Shown here: in pieces, positions 52,407 through 61,336 of the stretch
Position numbering within the stretch: position 1 is the stretch's first letter
How the letters are laid out: each line of letters begins with the position of its first letter
DNA from: DDH964 sp963806685
GTDB taxonomy: Bacteria; Desulfobacterota; Desulfuromonadia; Desulfuromonadales; DDH964
Length of the DNA: 64,000 nt
Reading direction: 5' to 3'
NCBI GenBank assembly: GCA_963806685.1
Contig: CAWDZB010000005.1
Location: 79,570 to 143,569 of the forward strand
Made by a program: the position numbers and the translations under genes
The notes under the pieces: generated by a model
Told to the model about the DNA's origin: nothing
The model's input: only the letters and a program-made list of their open reading frames with translations
Databases searched by the model: none

Positions 52407-53683
52407 GTTTGGAGGCCATTAAATTCCCGGCAGAGTGGCGAGTCGATCGGTTCGATTCCCTCTTTGACGTTCAGCAAGGTAAGCAGGTCTCGAAGCAGAA
52501 TAGAGTAGGGGGCAACCAACGCCCGTTCCTGCGCACCAAAAATGTCTTCTGGGGGCGTCTTGATCTTTCCGAACTCGATGAAATGCATTTCAGCCAAGCC
52601 GATGAATCACGTCTTGAACTTAAGCCTGGGGATCTTCTCATCTGTGAAGGGGGTGATATTGGCCGCACGGCTATTTGGCAGAATGGCGTAGCGCGGTGCT
52701 ATTATCAAAATCATCTCCACCGTGCACGGCTTCGGTCTGCTAACAGCGCGGACCCTCAGTTTGTGCTTTATTGGCTCTGGTATGCCTTTCAGGTCGGAAA
52801 CCTCTATTTCGGCCGAGGGAATGTCACAACAATTCCGAACTTATCCCAATCGAAGCTTCGCGAACTACCGTTAGCTATTCCACCGCTCCACGAACAGAAG
52901 AAAATCGCGCACATCCTTTCGACGGTGCAGCGGGCGATTGAAGAGCAGGAGCGGATCATTCAAACCACCACCGAGCTGAAAAAGGCCCTCATGCAAAAGC
53001 TCTTCACCGAAGGGCTCAGGGGGGAGCCGCAGAAGGAGACGGAGATTGGGTTGGTGCCGGAGAGTTGGGAGGTGGTGCCGCTTTCGGACGTTTGCCAATT
53101 CCAGAGCGGTGGGACTCCATCCAAGAAGAATCCGGAATTCTGGCGGGGAACAATTCCATGGGTATCGCCAAAGGACATGAAGCGTCCCCGACTCGATGAC
53201 GTTACAGACCACATTTCACAGGAAGCTCTCGAAAGTGGAAGCAAACTCGCCCCCGCGGGTTCGGTCTTCATAGTTGTGCGCGGAATGATTTTGGCAAAGA
53301 CCGTTCCAGTCGCGCTCGCCGAAGTTCCCATGGCCATCAATCAAGACATGAAGGCGATCGTTTCCGGATCAAAGCTTTGCTCAAACTTTCTTCTCTACGC
53401 TCTGGAAACACTACGAGACAACCTATTCAAGAAAGTTGGACGCTCTGGACACGGGACCGCAACCTTGATGGGCCATGAGGTTGCAACATTCAAAATTCCA
53501 CTGCCCGATTTGCAGACCCAAAAAGAGATCGCTTCAGAAATTCAGAACCTTGAGAGGAAGAAGGAGCTTCATGACCAGAAGCAAACACAGCTCCAAGACC
53601 TCTTCCGCACCCTCCTTCACGAACTTATGACCGCAAAAACCCACGCTCACGAACTCGAACTCGAAAAGGAGGCAGTAGCATGA
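52403..53683 (+). CDS. hsdS: Type I restriction specificity subunit
   Basis: 426 residues starting at TTG 52403. It has two target-recognition domains, each followed by a conserved coiled helix: TRD1 (about residues 5-160; QGKQVSKQNRVGGNQRPFLR) with IPPLHEQKKIAHILSTVQRA, and TRD2 (about 220-375; SGGTPSKKNPEFWRGTIPWV) with LPDLQTQKEIASEIQNLERK. HsdS sets the bipartite recognition sequence for methylation and cleavage. GC content drops here compared with hsdM. Its stop overlaps the start of the abortive-infection gene. Confidence 0.93.
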   Translation: MSLEAIKFPAEWRVDRFDSLFDVQQGKQVSKQNRVGGNQRPFLRTKNVFWGRLDLSELDEMHFSQADESRLELKPGDLLICEGGDIGRTAIWQNGVARCYYQNHLHRARLRSANSADPQFVLYWLWYAFQVGNLYFGRGNVTTIPNLSQSKLRELPLAIPPLHEQKKIAHILSTVQRAIEEQERIIQTTTELKKALMQKLFTEGLRGEPQKETEIGLVPESWEVVPLSDVCQFQSGGTPSKKNPEFWRGTIPWVSPKDMKRPRLDDVTDHISQEALESGSKLAPAGSVFIVVRGMILAKTVPVALAEVPMAINQDMKAIVSGSKLCSNFLLYALETLRDNLFKKVGRSGHGTATLMGHEVATFKIPLPDLQTQKEIASEIQNLERKKELHDQKQTQLQDLFRTLLHELMTAKTHAHELELEKEAVA

Positions 53684-54477
53684 GTTCCCTGAACATGCGG
53701 GACAAGCGAGTTCTCGAGGAGTTTCTCGGAATGGGTTCGGGCTACGTCCTTAACTTCTCTGACCGCACCTTTGGTGAATTTGTCCATGAAGCCGTCAATG
53801 TCGAGATTCACTCGGAAGAATACACCATTCACGGTTCCTCCAAGGCCAAGAAGCTGCGCGCATTCTGGGAAATCGAATCAGACTACCTTGTGGGGCGAAT
53901 GCTGAACGCGTTGATCGAATACGTAGAAGAGACCGCACACGAAACCATTGAAAAAGATAAGAAGTTGGCTGAACGATGCCGGGAAATTGCAAGCCGGCTC
54001 CTAGCCGGTGGCCCGAGCCTAGATGATCTGAAACAGAAAGCACAATCCCTCAATGCAAATCATCTCGCCGAACAGATTCGACGTATGGAGGATTCCGTCG
54101 AGACGGATCCGAGTCTGGCCATCGGCACGGCCAAAGAACTGATCGAGACCTGCTGCAAAACGATTCTCTCCGAACGAGGACAAGAGATTTCCGGCACTCC
54201 TGACATCCCGACTCTTACAAAGGCCACGCTCAAGGAACTGAACCTCGTTCCAGAAGGAGTGCCTAACGCGGCGCGTGGTGCGGACGTGATCAAGCGTCTG
54301 CTCAGCAATCTCTCAACGGTTGGACAGGGCTTGGCCGAACTGCGCGGCCTCTACGGCACCGGACACGGGCAGCACGGCTCGACCTCGGGACTCACCACTC
54401 GTCACGCGAAACTGGCTGTCGGTGCAGCATCGACCTTGGCGGTCTTCCTGCTCGAAACCCACGAGCAAACGAAATAG
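53680..54477 (+). CDS. Abi_C-type abortive infection protein
   Basis: 265 residues, ATGA overlap with hsdS. The C-terminal half (about 130-260) matches the Abi_C family: SLAIGTAKELIETCCKTILS, VIKRLLSNLSTVGQGLAELR and the GLYGTGHGQHGSTSGLTTRH segment with KLAVGAASTLAVFLLE. In this family the R-N-x-x-G-x-G-H-G segment resembles a HEPN-type ribonuclease motif; here it reads LRGLYGTGHG, so the arginine is kept and asparagine lost. The N-terminal half is unassigned and helical. Coupling to hsdS suggests it acts as a second line if restriction fails. The abortive-infection role is inferred from family. Confidence 0.82.
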   Translation: MSSLNMRDKRVLEEFLGMGSGYVLNFSDRTFGEFVHEAVNVEIHSEEYTIHGSSKAKKLRAFWEIESDYLVGRMLNALIEYVEETAHETIEKDKKLAERCREIASRLLAGGPSLDDLKQKAQSLNANHLAEQIRRMEDSVETDPSLAIGTAKELIETCCKTILSERGQEISGTPDIPTLTKATLKELNLVPEGVPNAARGADVIKRLLSNLSTVGQGLAELRGLYGTGHGQHGSTSGLTTRHAKLAVGAASTLAVFLLETHEQTK

Positions 54478-54546
54478 TTCAGAACGCTGAATGCCAATAG
54501 CTGCCGATTATTAAACCGCCCAAACCTAAACACTAGGTGCTCCGAG

Positions 54547-56934
54547 ATGAATCCTCAATTGCTCCACGAACTAAGAAAGCTGCGGAACGAAATGTCTCAC
54601 GGTTTGGCTCCGGTTGATCCAAGCAAATTGGCAGAACGACTCAAATCGCTTGGAATTTCGCTTCCTATCGAAGAGTTGCCAGATCTTATTCCAACGATCC
54701 TCCAAACTCTCGGAGGGCGTAATGCTGGCCACCTTCACATTCCGCCTGTTCTTTCAGGCGTTGTTTCAAATCTCCTTGAAGGTCGTTCCACACAAACGCT
54801 CTGCGATCCGTGGGCCGGACTCGGAACGATGCTCGCAATTGCTCAGCGCACCACATCTTCCCCACGATGCATCGCGTTTAACGCAAATGCTTCGGAAGGC
54901 GAATTGGCGAAAGCGTTGTTTCCGCAGGTGGAATGGAACATCGGTCAACCACTAAAGTTATTGAACGAACTCGAGGCCCCGATTGATGTCTTTGTCAGTT
55001 GTCTCCCTTTTGGAACTCGAACCAACGAGTTGCTGGAACTTGAAGACACATCAGGGAATCCAGTCCAGATAAAGGACGATCTCGGGAACTTGATTCTTGC
55101 GGCTGCTACGGCACGCCTTTCCGGCAATGGTGTGGGGATCTTTGTGGTGCCTACATCTTTCTTCTTCGCAGAGAGGTCTGTTCTCAAGCAATTCAATGAA
55201 CTTGGCTTCAATGTCGATGCAGCGCTCGCCTTACCACCCGGTTCATTCGCTCCTTATGCGTCAATTTCGACTTACCTCTTGGTTCTGACGAAGTCGCCGA
55301 CCAAGCCTATGTTTGTGGGACAGTTATCCACTGACCCAAATACAAACTCACAGATTTTGGCAAATTTCGCCGACGGGGTGGAAGGTGGTACCGTTGAGTT
55401 GGGCCGATACGTCGACGCGCTCGAGTTTCGCACTATAGATTCGCTACGAGCAGGAGTCTATTTCGAATCGGCCAGCAAGCAGATCGGGTTTCCCGCCGTT
55501 GTTCTCGAAGACCTTGCGACGGCAATCAATCTCGGGCGGTATGGGCATGATTTCAAATTCCCTGAGGCATCGAACGCTGTGTTCGTTCCGATGATCGGAC
55601 AAAGCGACGTGATAGCTTCGATCGACGACCTGTCTCTCAAGGCGCAGAACTATGCTCAGGTCGTTGTCGATCCTTTAAGATCACACGCGACATTTGTCGC
55701 TCAATTCCTGAACTCTGAGCTTGGCAAGAAGATACGAGAGTGGGGAAAGTCCGGATCCACTATTCTCAAACTGAACAAACAGACGTTGAAAAAGCTCAAG
55801 GTCTTCATCCCGGACTTGGCTACTCAGCGGAAGATGCTTGAGATTGAAGCTCATCTGTCAGGCGAGGAGAATACCTTGCTTAGCCTGCAGAATGACTTGG
55901 CTGAATTGAGGCGCGAACTTTGGAGGAATCCACGGTCGGCAGACACGGTAGGCGAACGCCTCAACATATTTTCGACACGACTGTCTGGAAACCTGAAAGA
56001 GCAGGCCAGCATCGGATTGGATCAATGGTTTGAGACAATTCCATTTCCCCTGGCGTCCATTCTTCGAGCGTGGCAGGCGACTCCAAGTGATGACTATAAA
56101 ACCAAACACGAGCACCTTCTTCATTTCTTCGAGGCAACGGCAGAATTCATCAGCGTGATTTTGCTAAGTGCTTTCAAAGAAAACGAGGCGCTCTATGCGC
56201 CGCACAAGAGAAAGCTAAAGGAAACGATGGCAAAGCAAAACCTAAGCTTCCAACGCGCAACTTTCGGGACTTGGAAGCTAGTTGTGGAATACCTTGGAAA
56301 ACAGACCAGGTCGCTTTTACAAGAGAACGGGAAGAAGCCGGAGGACGCGAAGAATGACAGAGCGATTTGTGCGTCGATCTTCGCAGACTCAACTCTCAAG
56401 CTGCCAAGCCTGCTGTGCAGTAAAAACATCGCCACCGTTCTCGGAGTAACAAACAAGATGCGTAACGATTGGAGCGGCCACGGTGGCGTTGTAGGACAAG
56501 AGGAAGCAAAGCTTCGCAATGAACAACTACTGGGCCAGGTGGAGAAACTGAGACAAGCCATGTCCGATGTCTGGGATAGATCGGTGATCGTGACCGCATT
56601 GCACTGCAGACCGCGTAAGGGGGTATTTGAGAATGAGATCGCGATGCTGAAGGGCAGCAATAGTGAGTTCCTCAAGGAATCGCGTGCGATGTCTACTTGG
56701 CTGGACGTTGATAGTCTGTATATCATCAACGGGGACCAGAACGGTGCCTTGAAGCTACTGCCGCTTGTCCAAGTGGCTGCGTCGCCGGGGACGGCAAAGA
56801 ACGCATGCTATTTCTTCAATCGGACTGAGCGTGATGGGGCACGATTCGTGTCTTACCACTTTTCCGGCCAGCCCGAACTCTCAGGTGAGTTCCAAGAGGC
56901 AACCAACGCGATCAATTCCCTTACAGATGACTGA
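54547..56934 (+). CDS. Degenerate N6-methylase fused to HsdS-like half and HEPN-like C-terminus
   Basis: 795 residues. Residues 60-260 keep the methylase fold: motif I reads LCDPWAGLGTMLAIA (86-91 CDPWAG) and the motif IV position reads VFVSCLPFGTRTNE (S151-C-L-P-F155) where active enzymes have NPPF/Y, so the catalytic Asn and first Pro are gone. Residues ~310-460 resemble half an HsdS, with VFIPDLATQRKMLEIEAHLS as the conserved helix. The C-terminal ~300 residues are helical with NKMRNDWSGHGG (R639-x5-H645), a HEPN RNase-type motif. The N-terminal LRKLRNEMSHG is a similar word. Lower GC than hsdM. Probably a DNA-sensing effector in this operon; function not known. Confidence 0.72.
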   Translation: MNPQLLHELRKLRNEMSHGLAPVDPSKLAERLKSLGISLPIEELPDLIPTILQTLGGRNAGHLHIPPVLSGVVSNLLEGRSTQTLCDPWAGLGTMLAIAQRTTSSPRCIAFNANASEGELAKALFPQVEWNIGQPLKLLNELEAPIDVFVSCLPFGTRTNELLELEDTSGNPVQIKDDLGNLILAAATARLSGNGVGIFVVPTSFFFAERSVLKQFNELGFNVDAALALPPGSFAPYASISTYLLVLTKSPTKPMFVGQLSTDPNTNSQILANFADGVEGGTVELGRYVDALEFRTIDSLRAGVYFESASKQIGFPAVVLEDLATAINLGRYGHDFKFPEASNAVFVPMIGQSDVIASIDDLSLKAQNYAQVVVDPLRSHATFVAQFLNSELGKKIREWGKSGSTILKLNKQTLKKLKVFIPDLATQRKMLEIEAHLSGEENTLLSLQNDLAELRRELWRNPRSADTVGERLNIFSTRLSGNLKEQASIGLDQWFETIPFPLASILRAWQATPSDDYKTKHEHLLHFFEATAEFISVILLSAFKENEALYAPHKRKLKETMAKQNLSFQRATFGTWKLVVEYLGKQTRSLLQENGKKPEDAKNDRAICASIFADSTLKLPSLLCSKNIATVLGVTNKMRNDWSGHGGVVGQEEAKLRNEQLLGQVEKLRQAMSDVWDRSVIVTALHCRPRKGVFENEIAMLKGSNSEFLKESRAMSTWLDVDSLYIINGDQNGALKLLPLVQVAASPGTAKNACYFFNRTERDGARFVSYHFSGQPELSGEFQEATNAINSLTDD

Positions 56935-56937
56935 TTC

Positions 56938-59876
56938 ATGCCAAAACCCGGCGAACACAAAACCGTCCAAGCCCGCATCCTCGAAATACGCCCAGGACAT
57001 CGGCTGGACCTTCGTCCCCCGCGAGGAAGCCGAGCAGCGGCGCGGGCTTCGACCCGGACGTGCCGCCGAAGGACCGCGCCAAGGCGCCTCGCTCTTCTTC
57101 GACGACCTCCTCGACAGCCAAAGTCCGCGAGTTCAACCCCCGCTACACCGACGCCGAGGGCGCCATCCTCGGCAAGTTCCGCCACCTGCACACCGACATC
57201 TACGGCAACCGCGACTTCGTCGAGCACCTGCGCAACCGGGGCAAATACTTCGACCACGAGGAAAACCGCGAGCGCGACCTGATCCTCATCGATTACGACG
57301 ACCCGGCCAACAACGTCTTCGAGGTCACCGAGGAGTTCGCCTATCACAACGGCCACTTCGGCACCCGCGAGGATGTCGTCTTTCTGATCAACGGCATCCC
57401 GGTGCTGGTGATCGAGTGCAAGAACGCCAGCAAGGACGAGGCGATCGCCCTCGGCGTGGACCAGATCCGCCGCTACCACCGCGAGACGCCCGGAGCTGTT
57501 CGTCCGCGAGCAGCTCTTCACCGCCACCGACGCCATCGGCTTTTCCTACGGGGTGACCTGGAACACTGGTGCGGCGCAACATCTTCAACTGGAAGCACGA
57601 GGAGGTCGGCAAGCTGGAGGCCAAGGTCAAGAGCTTCTGCGCCATCCCGCAGGTGCTCGCCTTCCTCAAGGACTACATCGTCTTCGCCGAGAAGGACGAG
57701 GAGCTGCACAAGTACATCCTGCGCCAGCACCAGACCGGCGCGGTGGAGGCGGTCGTCGGCCGCGCCCTCGATCCCGAAGCGCACCCGCGGGCTGGTCTGG
57801 CACACCCAGGGCAGCGGCAAGACCTTCACCATGATCAAGGCGGCGGAGCTGCTCTTCCGCGCGCCCGAGGCGGACAAGCCGACGGTCCTGCTGATGATCG
57901 ACCGCAACGAGCTGGAAGACCAGATGCTCAAGAACCTGGCCGCGCTGGGGCTGGGCAACCTGGAGCACGCCGAGCAGCATCGCCCGGCTCAACAAGCTGC
58001 TGCGCGACGACTACCGGGGCATCATCGTCACGATGATCCACAAGTTCCGCGACATGCCGGCGGAGCTCAACACGCGCTCGAACATCTTCGTGCTCATCGA
58101 CGAGGCCCACCGCACCACCGGCGGCGACCTGGGCAACTTCCTCATGGCCGGCCTGCCCAACGCCACCTATCATCGGCTTCACCGGCACGCCGGTGGACAA
58201 GACCGTCTACGGCAAGGGGACCTTCAAGACCTTCGGCTGCGAGGACGACCAGGGCTACCTGCACAAGTATTCCATCGCCGACAGCATCGAGGACGGCACC
58301 ACGCTGCCGCTCTACTACAACCTCGCCCCCAACGAGATGCTGGTGCCCGCACGAGACGCTGGACAAGGAGTTCCTCTCGCTGGCCGAAGCCGAAGGGCGT
58401 GGCCGACATCGAGGAGCTGAACAAGATCCTCGAGCGGGCGGTGAACCTGAAGAATTTCCTCAAGGGCAAGGAGCGCATCCGCAAGGTGGCGCAGTTCGTC
58501 GCCGAGCACTACCGCGAGAACGTCGAGCCGCTCGGCTACAAGGCCTTCCTCGTCGGCGTGGACCGCGAGGCCTGCGCCCACTACAAGCACGCCCTCGATG
58601 AGTTCCTGCCGCCCGAGTATTCCGAGGTGGTCTACACCGGCAACAACAACGACTCCGCAGCTGCTGAAGGAATTCCACCTCGACCCGAAGAAGGAGCGGC
58701 AGATCCGCAAGAGCTTCGGCAAGCTCGACCAGCAGCCGAAGATCCTCATCGTCACCGAGAAGCTGCTCACCGGCTTCGACGCGCCCGTGCTCTACGCCAT
58801 GTACCTCGACAAGCCGATGCGCGACCACACGCTGCTGCAGGCCATCGCCCGGGTGAACCGCCCCTACGAGAACGAGGCGCAGGAGATGGTGAAGCCGCAC
58901 GGCTTCGTCCTCGATTTCGTCGGCATCTTCGACAAGCTGGAAAAGGCGCTGGCCTTCGACAGCGACGAGATCAACGCCATCGTCAAGGACCTGAAGCTCC
59001 TGAAGGTGCTGTTCAAGAACAAGATGGAGCAGCAAGGCGCCGGAGTACCTCGGCCTGATCGAGCGCAACTTCAACGACAAGGACGTGGACACCCTGATCG
59101 AGCACTTCCGCGATCCCGGAGCGGCGCAAGGAGTTCTTCAAGGAATACAAGGAGATCGAGATGCTCTACGAGATCATCTCGCCCGGATGCCTTCCTGCGC
59201 CCGTTCATCGACGACTACGGCACGCTGTCCGCCATCTACGACGTGGTCCGCAAGGCCTACACCAAGCGGGTGTATGGTCGATCGCGAGTTCCAGCGCAAG
59301 ACCAACGAGCTCGTGCAGGAACAGGTCGGCAGCTACGGCGTCGAGCAGCGTGGACGAATTCGTCGAGATCAACGCCGACACCATCGAGCTGATCAAGAAG
59401 CAAGCAGGGCGGCGACGGCACCAAGGTGATCAACCTGGTCAAGAGCATCGAGAAGATGGCGGAGGAGGACAGCGATGATCCGTACCTGATCGCCATGGCC
59501 GAGCGCGCCCAGGCCGTGCAGGAGAGCTTCGAGCACCGCCAGACCAGCACCGCCGAGGCGCTGGAGGCGCTGCTCAAGGAGGTCGAAACGAACGAGGTTC
59601 GCAAGAAGGAACAGGCCGAGAAGGGATTCGACGGCCTGACCTACTTCGTCTATCGCACCCTGCTGGACGCGAAGATCGAGAACGCGGAGGCCGTCAGCCG
59701 GAAGATCAGGCAGGCCTTCGCCGAACATCCCAACTGGAAGCGCAGCGAGAACGCCCTGCGCGAGCTGCGCAAGAAGGTGACCTTCGCCATCTTCGCCGAG
59801 ACGGACGATCTGGACCGGGTGACCGCGCATGGTGGATGAGTTGTTCACGCTGCTGGAGAAGGCGGACCGGATTTGA
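56938..59876 (+). pseudogene. hsdR: Type I restriction endonuclease subunit, broken by 19 insertion-type frameshifts
   Basis: Starting at ATG 56938, four bases after the previous stop, the complete HsdR sequence (about 972 residues) can be read only by skipping extra bases at about 56985, 57047, 57084 (two bases), 57119, 57490, 57568, 57782, 57975, 58171, 58349, 58398, 58660, 59037, 59118, 59186, 59277, 59349, 59404 and 59828. All parts are present: nuclease PVLVIECKNASK, Walker A HTQGSGKT, IDEAHRTTGGDLGNF, IGFTGTPVD, and LLTGFDAPVLYAMYLDKPMR. No stop or substitution decay is seen between the shifts. As written it cannot be translated; consensus error is the simplest reading. Confidence 0.88.
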
Positions 59877-59880
59877 ACCG

Positions 59881-60204
59881 ATGACGGCGACGGATCAAAA
59901 ACAGGCGTTCAAGGAGCGCGTCCACCACTGGGCGGACAAGCTGGACGTGAAGATCGTCTGGCTCGGCGTTCGGCCCATGCGCAACAAATGGGCCTCCTGT
60001 TCCACCACCGGCCATCTGAATTTCAATGACGAACTGCTGGATTTGGACCGGGAGCTCTGGGACTACGTCATCGTCCACGAATTGCTGCATTTCTTCGTCC
60101 CCAACCACGGCAAGCTGTGGAAGAGTCTGATGCGGGCGCATCTTGGGGACTATGAGGAAATTGAAAAGATACTAAAAAGCGTTGCCAAGTGCAGCAGAGA
60201 GTAA
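59881..60204 (+). CDS. YgjP-type zinc metallopeptidase
   Basis: 107 residues from ATG 59881, five bases after the hsdR stop. VRPMRNKWASCSTTGHLNFN and WDYVIVHELLHFFVPNHGKL are the YgjP/DUF45 (WLM-like) signatures, with HELLH and a third histidine in PNH as zinc ligands. Such genes regularly follow hsdR in type I operons, which fits its position. A role in trimming or turnover of the restriction complex is plausible but unproven. It is shorter than stand-alone YgjP (~170-240) because the N-terminal part is absent. Confidence 0.88.
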   Translation: MTATDQKQAFKERVHHWADKLDVKIVWLGVRPMRNKWASCSTTGHLNFNDELLDLDRELWDYVIVHELLHFFVPNHGKLWKSLMRAHLGDYEEIEKILKSVAKCSRE

Positions 60205-60214
60205 GGGGGATTCC

Positions 60215-61078
60215 ATGGGATATGAACTTTGGACCTCGCGGATTTCTGGTTATCGGAGAAAGGGGACGCGGGCTTCTGATCTAAGGAAACTCTTCGATGA
60301 CGGCATAACGGCCCGAGCCATTCAGGAGCCGCTAAGGGCTTGTCTTTACAGTGACGATGCCTTGTTGGTAGGCGAGGAGCTGCGGCGTCTGGACTTTGAT
60401 ATCGCAGGAATCAAGAGAGATGAGGACTCAAGAGTCGAAGGCTTCGTCAGGAGAGCCGATCTGGTCACGGGACTTTGCACCCAATACGCTAATTCCATTT
60501 CTCCCCTTGATTTGATCGCAGAATCAACACCCCTTATCAAAGTGTTGGACGTCCTTCGCGATAAAAAGCACGCCTTCGTTCTTGCTGGCGATGAAATAGC
60601 CGGAATCATTACCCGGGCGGATCTCCAGAAACCGCCGGTGCGTATTCTACTGTTCGGTTTGATATCTCTCTTCGAGATGCATCTCACTTTTCAGATCAAT
60701 GAGAGATACCCTGACGAGTCCTGGATGGGGGTATTATCGGAGAGACGTTTACAGACGGCCAAGGGTCTTTGGGAACAAAGAAAAGGCAGGAATGAAGAGA
60801 TCGACTTGCTTTCATGTCTTCAGCTTGCCGACAAAAAAACTTTGGCGCTGAAATCTGAAGCCATTCTTGAACATTTTGGCCTGCTGGGGAAACAGACGGC
60901 AGAAAAAACTTTGATGCGAATTGGAAAGATCAGGGACAAGCTGGCACACTCCCAGGATTTGGCGACAGGAACTACTTGGGAAGAAATTATCGATGTTTCC
61001 GTCGTCGTTCAAGACATGTTGGATCGTTCTGACCGGTTAATTGAAGAGGCTGCAATTTGTGGAAGTCCGCTGGGGTAA
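60215..61078 (+). CDS. CBS-pair protein with C-terminal HEPN-like motif
   Basis: 287 residues from ATG 60215 (AAGGGGGATTCC upstream), ten bases after the YgjP gene. The first ~150 residues resemble two CBS motifs (LRRLDFDIAGIKRDEDSRVE, VEGFVRRADLVTGLC, then HAFVLAGDEIAGIITRADLQ with KPP). The C-terminal part (about 155-287) is helical and holds LMRIGKIRDKLAHSQDL, where R240-x4-H245 fits the HEPN RNase/NTase motif. CBS pairs bind adenine nucleotides, so a nucleotide-gated RNase or nucleotidyltransferase-associated effector is conceivable. Family not recognised for certain. Probably cotranscribed with the RM operon. Confidence 0.75.
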   Translation: MGYELWTSRISGYRRKGTRASDLRKLFDDGITARAIQEPLRACLYSDDALLVGEELRRLDFDIAGIKRDEDSRVEGFVRRADLVTGLCTQYANSISPLDLIAESTPLIKVLDVLRDKKHAFVLAGDEIAGIITRADLQKPPVRILLFGLISLFEMHLTFQINERYPDESWMGVLSERRLQTAKGLWEQRKGRNEEIDLLSCLQLADKKTLALKSEAILEHFGLLGKQTAEKTLMRIGKIRDKLAHSQDLATGTTWEEIIDVSVVVQDMLDRSDRLIEEAAICGSPLG

Positions 61079-61146
61079 TTTATTGCCAATTTTAAAGCCT
61101 AATGGGCGCATTTAGGAGCCCCGCGGGGGCAGGTTTGACTTTCTGA

Positions 61147-61323
61147 CATTCCGGAGGTCTCGACATCTTCTGGCTCAAGGACGACTCGCTGGAGGATTCG
61201 GACAGCCTCCCCGAACCGGGCCTGATCGCCGCCGAGATCGTTCAGGATCTGGAGGCGGCGCTGGAGCAGTTCCGGCTGATTGCGGAGGATCTGGGGGAGG
61301 ATGTTGAACTCTCCCAGGAGTGA
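61147..61323 (+). pseudogene. C-terminal stub of a second HsdM
   Basis: From about 61159 the frame reads LDIFWLKDDSLEDSDSLPEP, GLIAAEIVQDLEAALEQFRL and IAEDLGEDVELSQE, the typical end of type I methylase subunits (D-I-x-W-L ... LPEP ... AAEI ... LEAAL). A stop at 61144 and lack of any upstream methylase sequence show that only the last ~54 residues remain. It belongs to a different HsdM from the intact one, whose C-terminus differs, so another RM system was once here. Confidence 0.8.
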
Positions 61324-61336
61324 AAGGCACCCTGAC

